A DNA stretch of 38,602 nt from Alistipes sp. (GTDB taxonomy: Bacteria; Bacteroidota; Bacteroidia; Bacteroidales; Rikenellaceae). Below are positions 33,446-38,602 of the stretch, piece by piece; the first letter of the stretch is position 1, and every line of letters starts with the position of its first letter. The position numbers were made by a program, and so were the translations under genes. The stretch covers positions 1-38,602 of the forward strand of contig JAHHQN010000022.1 in assembly GCA_020026375.1 (NCBI GenBank), given 5' to 3'. Under the pieces are notes generated by a model, which saw nothing but the letters and a program-made list of their open reading frames with translations, was not told the origin of the DNA and ran no database searches.

Positions 33446-33488
33446 CAAAAAGAGGACGAACCTCCCAAAGGGGTTCGTCCTCTTTTTG
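33446..33488. terminator. Bidirectional terminator between ispE and rpiB
   Basis: Perfect 17-bp inverted repeats (33446-33462 and 33472-33488) with A-run and T-run outer arms serve the convergent ispE and rpiB genes. Confidence 0.85.
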
Positions 33489-33508
33489 CTGTATAATCTC
33501 TTGTCGGC

Positions 33509-33949
33509 TTACTTCGAAGCTACGGGAATCTTGGCCACGCGCTTCTCGTGACGGCCGCCCTCGAACTCGGTCGACAGGAAGGTGTCGAGCATTCGGGTAG
33601 CCTCGTCGTTGGAGATGAAACGTGCGGGGAAGACAATCACGTTGGCGTTGTTGTGCTGACGAATCAGCGAGGCCACTTCGTTGTCCCAGCACAGACCTGC
33701 GCGCACGCTCTGGTGCTTGTTGAGGGTCATGGCCATGCCCTCGCCCGAGCCGCAAAGACCTACGCCCTGCTCCAGCTCGCCGTTGTCGATGGCCTCGCCC
33801 AGCTGATGGGCGAAATCGGGATAGTCGACGCTGTCGGGAGCATCTGTACCGAAGTCGAGTACCTCATAACCTTTCGAGGAGAGGTAGCCGACCAAAAATT
33901 CCTTCATCTCGTAACCGGCGTGGTCACAAGCGATACCGATTTTTTTCAT
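33509..33949 (-). CDS. rpiB: Ribose 5-phosphate isomerase B
   Basis: A 146-residue RpiB/LacAB-type isomerase that interconverts ribose 5-phosphate and ribulose 5-phosphate in the pentose phosphate pathway. Family residues are present: CDHAGYEMK at the N-terminus with Asp9 and His10, Tyr43-Pro44 in VDYPDFA, and catalytic Cys66 in GLCGSGEGMAM, then the anion-hole region. The typical C-terminal helix ends FEGGRHEKRVAKI, with the phosphate-binding Arg and His residues. It begins 33 bases after typA on the same strand, so read-through from typA is likely; the link is positional. Confidence 0.95.
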   Translation of the reverse strand: MKKIGIACDHAGYEMKEFLVGYLSSKGYEVLDFGTDAPDSVDYPDFAHQLGEAIDNGELEQGVGLCGSGEGMAMTLNKHQSVRAGLCWDNEVASLIRQHNNANVIVFPARFISNDEATRMLDTFLSTEFEGGRHEKRVAKIPVASK

Positions 33950-33982
33950 AACTCTTTTGTAAGACTATGGTTATACAATGGA

Positions 33983-35785
33983 TTACTTCGAAGCTCTCTT
34001 GCGGTCTACCTCGTGGAGCAGAATCTTGCGGATACGCATCGAGTGGGGGGTAACCTCCACATACTCGTCCGACTTGATGTACTCCAGAGCCTCCTCCAGA
34101 GTGAAGACTCTGGGCGGTACGATGACTGCCTTGTCGTCGGAACCCGACGCACGCATGTTGGTCAGCTGCTTCGACTTGGTGACGTTGACCGTGATGTCGT
34201 TCTGACGGGTATGCTCGCCGATGACCTGACCCTCGTAGACCTGCTCCATGGGGCTGATGAAGAAGCGGCCGCGATCCTGCAGTTTGTCAATCGAGTAGGC
34301 GTAGGCGGTGCCGGTCTCACCCGAGATGATGGAACCGTTGTTGCGCATCTCGATTTCGCCCACCCAGGGTTCGAAGTCGTTCAGACGGTGGGTCATGATG
34401 GCCTCACCGGCGGTGGCGGTCAGCATGTTGGAACGCAGACCGATGATACCGCGCGAGGGAATCGAGAACTCCAGACGCACACGTCCGGCGTTGGTCTCCA
34501 TGTTGGTGAGTGTACCCTTGCGCTTGGTGGCCAGCTCGATGACCGTACCCGAATGCTCCTCGGGGCAGTCGACGGTCATCTCCTCGATAGGCTCGCACTT
34601 CTTGCCGTCAATCTCCTTGACGATAACCTGGGGCTGTCCCACCTGCAACTCGTAGCCCTCGCGACGCATGGTCTCGATGAGTACCGAGAGGTGAAGCACA
34701 CCGCGTCCGAAGACGTTGAAACTGTCGGCCGTGGGACCGGGGGTGACTCTCAGTGCGAGGTTTTTCTCCAGCTCCTTGTCCAGACGCTCCTTGATGTGGC
34801 GCGAGGTGACGAACTTGCCGTCCTTGCCGAAGAAGGGCGAGTTGTTGATGGTGAAGAGCATCGACATGGTCGGCTCGTCGATGGCGATGGGGGGCAGGGG
34901 TTCGGGATTCTCGAAGTCGCAGATGGTGTCACCGATTTCGAAACCGTCGATACCCGTGATGGCGCAAATCTCGCCGCAGGGAACTTCATCGACCTTCTTC
35001 TTGCCCAGACCCTCGAAAATCATCAGGTCGCGGATTTTGGTCTTCTGCATGGTCTTGCCGTCACGCTTGGCCAGCGTCACGTTCTGACCGGCACGCAGTG
35101 TACCGCGGGTGACCTTACCCACGGCGATACGTCCCGTGTAGTTGGAGTACTCGAGCGAGGTGATGAGCATCTGGGGAGTACCGTCCACGATTTCGGGTTC
35201 GGGAATCTCGTCGATGATGGTGTCGAGCAGGGGGACGATCGAGTCGGTTCTCTCGTTCCACTTGTGCGACATCCAGCCCTGCTTGGCCGAGCCGTAGATG
35301 GTCTTGTAGTCGAGCTGTTCCTCGGTGGCGTTGAGCGAGAACATCAGGTCGAAGACCTGCTCGTTCACCACTTCGGGACGGCAGTTGGGTTTGTCCACCT
35401 TGTTGACCACCACGATGGGCTTCTTGCCCAGCGCGAGTGCCTTCTGCAGCACGAAACGGGTCTGGGGCATGGTACCCTCAAAGGCGTCGACCAGCAGCAG
35501 CACGCCGTCGCACATGTTGAGCACACGCTCCACCTCACCGCCGAAGTCGGCGTGACCCGGGGTGTCTATGATATTAATCTTGTAGTCCTTGTAGATAACC
35601 GACACGTTTTTCGAGAGAATGGTGATACCTCTTTCTCGTTCGAGGTCGTTGTTATCGAGTATCAAACCGTCTGCCGGTTTGGAGTTGTCTCGCAGGATAT
35701 GGCCCGCAAGAATCATTTTGTCGACAATCGTGGTCTTACCGTGATCCACGTGGGCAATAATTGCTATATTGCGCAGTTTTTGCAT
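33983..35785 (-). CDS. typA: Translational GTPase TypA/BipA
   Basis: A 600-residue ribosome-binding GTPase involved in ribosome assembly and stress adaptation. The GTPase domain shows AHVDHGKTTIVDKM (P-loop, residues 10-23), the RERGITILSKN switch I, DTPGHADFGGEV switch II, and NKVDKP for guanine. EF-G-like domains II, III and V follow, then the TypA-specific C-terminal domain, with SRGIIGLRSNMLTAT as a family signature. Length is standard (about 600). A -7 box lies at 35805-35812, 20 bases before the ATG. It is divergent from aroB and upstream of rpiB. Confidence 0.97.
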   Translation of the reverse strand: MQKLRNIAIIAHVDHGKTTIVDKMILAGHILRDNSKPADGLILDNNDLERERGITILSKNVSVIYKDYKINIIDTPGHADFGGEVERVLNMCDGVLLLVDAFEGTMPQTRFVLQKALALGKKPIVVVNKVDKPNCRPEVVNEQVFDLMFSLNATEEQLDYKTIYGSAKQGWMSHKWNERTDSIVPLLDTIIDEIPEPEIVDGTPQMLITSLEYSNYTGRIAVGKVTRGTLRAGQNVTLAKRDGKTMQKTKIRDLMIFEGLGKKKVDEVPCGEICAITGIDGFEIGDTICDFENPEPLPPIAIDEPTMSMLFTINNSPFFGKDGKFVTSRHIKERLDKELEKNLALRVTPGPTADSFNVFGRGVLHLSVLIETMRREGYELQVGQPQVIVKEIDGKKCEPIEEMTVDCPEEHSGTVIELATKRKGTLTNMETNAGRVRLEFSIPSRGIIGLRSNMLTATAGEAIMTHRLNDFEPWVGEIEMRNNGSIISGETGTAYAYSIDKLQDRGRFFISPMEQVYEGQVIGEHTRQNDITVNVTKSKQLTNMRASGSDDKAVIVPPRVFTLEEALEYIKSDEYVEVTPHSMRIRKILLHEVDRKRASK

Positions 35786-35804
35786 AAGAAAAGAATTTAT
35801 GCCG

Positions 35805-35812
35805 CAAAGGTA
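35805..35812 (-). promoter_or_regulatory. Predicted typA -7 box
   Basis: The minus strand reads TACCTTTG, an exact TAnnTTTG match, 20 bases before the typA ATG. It shares the 85-base gap with the aroB box, giving back-to-back promoters. Confidence 0.5.
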
Positions 35813-35834
35813 ATAAATTCTGACGAATTTTCAG

Positions 35835-35842
35835 TATTTTTG
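35835..35842 (+). promoter_or_regulatory. Predicted aroB -7 box
   Basis: TATTTTTG matches TAnnTTTG exactly and ends 28 bases before the aroB ATG. No -33 box is seen at the standard distance. Confidence 0.5.
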
Positions 35843-35870
35843 TTCTAATCATTAAAAAGATATCTGGAAA

Positions 35871-36884
35871 ATGAAGCCTTTTTTCAATGTCCGCGAGCAG
35901 AGCGAGATTTATATAGGTCCCGTGGAGGAGGTGCTCGACGCAGTGCTGCCCAAAGGCCGGGTCGTTGTAGTGGCCGATGCCACCATCGACCGTCTCTACC
36001 ATTCGCTGCTCGAACCCTACGACACGGTGCTTATCGGGGTGGGCGAGAGTGCCAAGACCCTGCAAACCGTCGAGATGGTCTACAACCGTTTCATCGAGAT
36101 GGGGGTCGACCGCAAGACCTTCGTGTTGGGCATCGGCGGCGGCATCGTGACCGATGTGGCCGGCTTCGTGGCCTCGACCTTCATGCGCGGCATCGATTTC
36201 GGATTTGTTTCGACTACCCTGCTGGGACAGGTCGACGCTTCGGTGGGCGGCAAGAACGGTGTCAATGTCAACGGCTACAAGAACATGGCCGGCACGTTCA
36301 ACCAGCCGCGTTTTGTGGTCTGCGACCCCGAGCTGCTCACCACGCTCCCCGACCGTGAGTTCCGTGCCGGACTGGCCGAGGTGGTCAAGGCGGCGGTCAT
36401 CTCCGATGCCGAACTCTTCTCGCGGCTGGAGCAGACCTCGTTTGCCACCCTGCGCGAGAACACCTCGCTGCTGAGCGAAGTGGTGTCGGCGGCCATACGC
36501 GTGAAGGCCGACATTGTGGAGCGTGACGAGAAGGAGTCGGGCGAACGCCGCCTGCTGAATCTGGGACACACGCTGGGACATGCCATCGAGAAGTCGTCGT
36601 CGGTGATGAACCACGGCGAGGCGGTGGCCGTGGGACTGTCGATGATTTGCGATGTGGCGGTCAACATGGGCGAGATGGCCGACTGCGACCGTCACCGTAT
36701 CCAGTCGTTGCTCGAACGCATGGGATTCGTGCTGACTCCGCCGGTCGACGTACACCGCATCAAGAAGGAGATGCGCAAGGACAAGAAGCATGAGGGCAGC
36801 CGTCTGAATGTGGTGCTGCCCCTCTCGATAGGGCACTGCCGCGTGTGCCAGATGGCCATGGACGAGTTCGAGACGTTGTTCTGA
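35871..36884 (+). CDS. aroB: 3-dehydroquinate synthase (AroB)
   Basis: AroB makes 3-dehydroquinate from DAHP, the second shikimate-pathway step, using NAD and a divalent metal. The 337-residue protein shows the NAD loop GIGGGIVTDVAGFVAS (about 85-100), the VDASVGGKNGVN substrate block, the metal ligands in EVVKAA (Glu), the NLGHTLGHAIE His cluster and NHGEAVAVG. The fold and spacing are those of the family; the protein is slightly shorter than the E. coli enzyme (362). It appears monocistronic, with a -7 box and a symmetric terminator. Confidence 0.96.
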   Translation: MKPFFNVREQSEIYIGPVEEVLDAVLPKGRVVVVADATIDRLYHSLLEPYDTVLIGVGESAKTLQTVEMVYNRFIEMGVDRKTFVLGIGGGIVTDVAGFVASTFMRGIDFGFVSTTLLGQVDASVGGKNGVNVNGYKNMAGTFNQPRFVVCDPELLTTLPDREFRAGLAEVVKAAVISDAELFSRLEQTSFATLRENTSLLSEVVSAAIRVKADIVERDEKESGERRLLNLGHTLGHAIEKSSSVMNHGEAVAVGLSMICDVAVNMGEMADCDRHRIQSLLERMGFVLTPPVDVHRIKKEMRKDKKHEGSRLNVVLPLSIGHCRVCQMAMDEFETLF

Positions 36885-36927
36885 TAAGACGCTGCCCCGC
36901 ACGGGGCGTGCGGCGACATATCTGCAA

Positions 36928-36963
36928 AAAAAGAGGTGAACCCCGAAAGGTTCACCTCTTTTT
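36928..36963. terminator. Bidirectional terminator between aroB and the surface lipoprotein gene
   Basis: A perfect 15-bp stem (36928-36942 with 36949-36963) with an A-run before and a T-run after lies between the convergent genes and can serve both. Confidence 0.88.
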
Positions 36964-36985
36964 GTATCTTGTAGTGGGGGAGGGG

Positions 36986-38449
36986 TTACTCTCTCACGCA
37001 GCGCACCATCATACCATTGGCGCGACCCATCGGGCGGCCGTTGCGCACGCCGCTGGCCTTCACGTCATCGAGCTTGAGCCAGAAGCAGAAGGCCTTTGAC
37101 AACGAACCTTCGGTGTCGGCGGTCCAGTAGTAGCCGACCCAGGGCTGCATCTCGCCGAAGCGGGTGGGCAGCGAGTCGTCGTAGTAGTTCTGAATCTTGC
37201 TGTCGAGATACGACTTGCGGCCGGCGGCCGAGAAGAACGACTCCGAGGCATCGGCGGTGAGGGTCCAGCCGAACTTGTAGCGGTAGTCGGTGGCCAGCTG
37301 CTCTTCCTCCTCGGGGGTTGTGGCGTTGAGGTTGTCCTTGATGGTCAGACCCTCGAAGGCGGCTGCGGGAGCCACTCTCCAACCCTTGGGGCAGGGGTCG
37401 TTGGCGCTCTTCGACGATGCGCTCCACAGGGGCTGCTGCACCGATGCCGCTGCCCAGTCGGTGTCCTTCTTCTCGGTGGTGAGGAACGCACGGGGGTGCT
37501 GCATCAGGTAGTCCAGAGTGCCGGTCTCGGCAGTGGCGGCGGTAGGCTCGAGGAAGATGCGCTTCTTGGCCTCGTCGAACATCGATGCCGAAGCACCGTT
37601 CTTGCAGTCGTAGTAGAGCGGACCGATGAAGGGGTGCTTGTTACCCCACTGGTAGTAGAGTCCGTAGCTGTTGAGAATCGACTCCTTGTCCTTCGACGAG
37701 GAGGCCAGCGCGCCCATGTTGTGGGTCATCATGGTGTAGCCGTTGACCTCTATGGTGCCGTCCTTGGCTTCGGGGTCGTATTTGGTGACCCACACATGCC
37801 AGCTCTTGAGTATCCGTCCCTTGCTGTCGAGTGCGCCGATGAGGGCATTACCCTCGTGGAAGGTCTTGTCGGTGGACGACGATGCGCCGATGAAGAGCGA
37901 GATGTGGTCGGGGGTACCGTTGGCGTCCTTCTCCATCTGGAGGTACTTGATGAGCGACACGTCGCTCTGCCACAGAATCGACACTCTGGCCGGCACCATA
38001 CCCTCGTCGAGCGGCATGGGCAGCGTGTACTGGGTCTCGTTCTTCGAGAGCAGGTAGCTGTTGGCGGCCTTGTCGCGCAGGTCGACCTTGTTGACAATGC
38101 CCACAAAGAGGGCTGCCGAGGTCACCACGCCGCCGGTCGATGACACACTGAAACGTATGGTTCCCGAGGTCTCCATGTCGTCCTTGATTTGGGCGGGGGC
38201 GGTGATGGTGATGGTTTTCTTCTGGGTGTCGATTTTCACATCGTCCCAGCCTTTGGGCTTGTTGGTGGCCGAGAGCGTGCTGAGATTCAGGTTCTCGGGG
38301 GTGAAGCCCACGGTGAGGGATTCGCCCTCGGAGAAGTAGAGGGCCGAATGGTCCAATATCAGCGCTCCTGTGTCCTTGTCATCGCTGCACGATGCCATTG
38401 TCAGTACCAGGGCAAGCGCCATTGATACCAGCCATGTGAGTTTTCTCAT
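36986..38449 (-). CDS. Lipoprotein with FISUMP-like C-terminal domain
   Basis: A 487-residue lipoprotein. The lipoprotein signal ends MASC (Cys18), followed by SDDKD, an acidic +2 to +6 stretch of the kind linked to surface export in Bacteroidetes. Beta-rich segments with Ig-like character follow (about 30-130), and the C-terminal half has NGYTMMTHNMGA, YGLYYQWGNKHPF, NDPCPKGWRVAP, VGYYWTAD and the ending MMVRCVRE. These match the FISUMP (Fibrobacter succinogenes major paralogous) type of domain, which is a C-type-lectin-like fold. Function is unknown; adhesin or ligand binding is a guess. An ATG three codons earlier (38458) is an alternative start. It has its own -7 box. Confidence 0.75.
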   Translation of the reverse strand: MRKLTWLVSMALALVLTMASCSDDKDTGALILDHSALYFSEGESLTVGFTPENLNLSTLSATNKPKGWDDVKIDTQKKTITITAPAQIKDDMETSGTIRFSVSSTGGVVTSAALFVGIVNKVDLRDKAANSYLLSKNETQYTLPMPLDEGMVPARVSILWQSDVSLIKYLQMEKDANGTPDHISLFIGASSSTDKTFHEGNALIGALDSKGRILKSWHVWVTKYDPEAKDGTIEVNGYTMMTHNMGALASSSKDKESILNSYGLYYQWGNKHPFIGPLYYDCKNGASASMFDEAKKRIFLEPTAATAETGTLDYLMQHPRAFLTTEKKDTDWAAASVQQPLWSASSKSANDPCPKGWRVAPAAAFEGLTIKDNLNATTPEEEEQLATDYRYKFGWTLTADASESFFSAAGRKSYLDSKIQNYYDDSLPTRFGEMQPWVGYYWTADTEGSLSKAFCFWLKLDDVKASGVRNGRPMGRANGMMVRCVRE

Positions 38450-38488
38450 ATAATTCATAAATTACAAAATATCTGCTAAAAATATCTG

Positions 38489-38496
38489 CAAAGATA
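38489..38496 (-). promoter_or_regulatory. Predicted -7 box of the FISUMP-like lipoprotein gene
   Basis: The minus strand reads TATCTTTG, an exact TAnnTTTG match, 39 bases before the chosen ATG (30 before the alternative). Nothing else was recognised between here and the window edge. Confidence 0.5.
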
Positions 38497-38602
38497 CCAA
38501 AAAGCGGCGTAAATCCTACACCGTGACCCCAATAAATTGCTTCATGGTCCTTTTTTGAGGTGGCGTGCGGAGGATTTGCGGCGGCGGGGGCCGGGGGTGG
38601 AG

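Noticed and set aside
38459..38602. Right-edge sequence as a possible gene or regulatory RNA.
   Set aside because: Only a -7 box for the lipoprotein gene is visible. The remaining bases show no open frame, hairpin or repeat that could be supported.

Overview
The window looks like a chromosome segment from a high-GC member of the Bacteroidales, most likely an Alistipes-like (Rikenellaceae) gut bacterium. The evidence is a SusC/SusD pair, a lipoprotein with a FISUMP-like C-terminal domain, GSCFA and DUF2851 proteins, a Bacteroides-type dipeptidyl peptidase III, and -7 boxes matching the phylum-specific TAnnTTTG consensus upstream of many genes. The genus is inferred from base composition and gene content, not from a marker gene. 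Coding density is high: 31 protein genes are called and no gap exceeds 300 bases. No tRNA, rRNA, CRISPR array, insertion sequence or prophage was recognised.

Layout. (1) 156-1351, minus: panC-panD for pantothenate/CoA, divergent from a cytosolic-type M49 dipeptidyl peptidase III (1590-3614, plus). (2) 3779-6572, minus: a likely operon of M23 lipoprotein, ispD, a PH-domain membrane protein and a 54-residue rubredoxin, ended by a 23-bp perfect hairpin. (3) 6751-9154, plus: lpxK, purine nucleoside phosphorylase and ssb, divergent from the previous operon, with a near-consensus promoter. (4) 9301-10821, plus: an exported M48 metalloprotease. (5) 10926-21561, minus: SDR oxidoreductase, LytS-type histidine kinase, DUF5117-family zinc metalloprotease, SusC, SusD and LytTR response regulator. 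The two halves of what may be one two-component system bracket an outer-membrane import and protease module. (6) 21652-25501, minus: dCMP deaminase and secA. (7) 25589-32507, minus: GSCFA protein, an alkaline-phosphatase-fold protein that has lost most of its metal ligands, SufE, a DUF59 (MIP18/PaaD-like) protein, DUF2851, an MBOAT O-acyltransferase and its SGNH/DltD-like partner. (8) 32608-36884: ispE (plus), rpiB and typA (minus), aroB (plus), separated by symmetric hairpin terminators and divergent promoters. (9) 36986-38449, minus: a surface lipoprotein with a FISUMP-like C-terminus.

How the genes may work together. Much of the window is housekeeping: isoprenoid MEP pathway (ispD, ispE), lipid A (lpxK), CoA (panCD), shikimate (aroB), Fe-S assembly (sufE, DUF59), secretion (secA) and ribosome-associated stress GTPase (typA). 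The accessory parts that deserve attention are the kinase-protease-SusCD-regulator block, plausibly a regulated system for import of peptides or proteins; the degenerate phosphatase beside the Fe-S genes; and the MBOAT/SGNH pair, plausibly an O-acylation system for an envelope polymer. The divergent GSCFA/ispE promoter region is also notable, because both -7 boxes sit four bases from the start codons, which predicts leaderless mRNAs.
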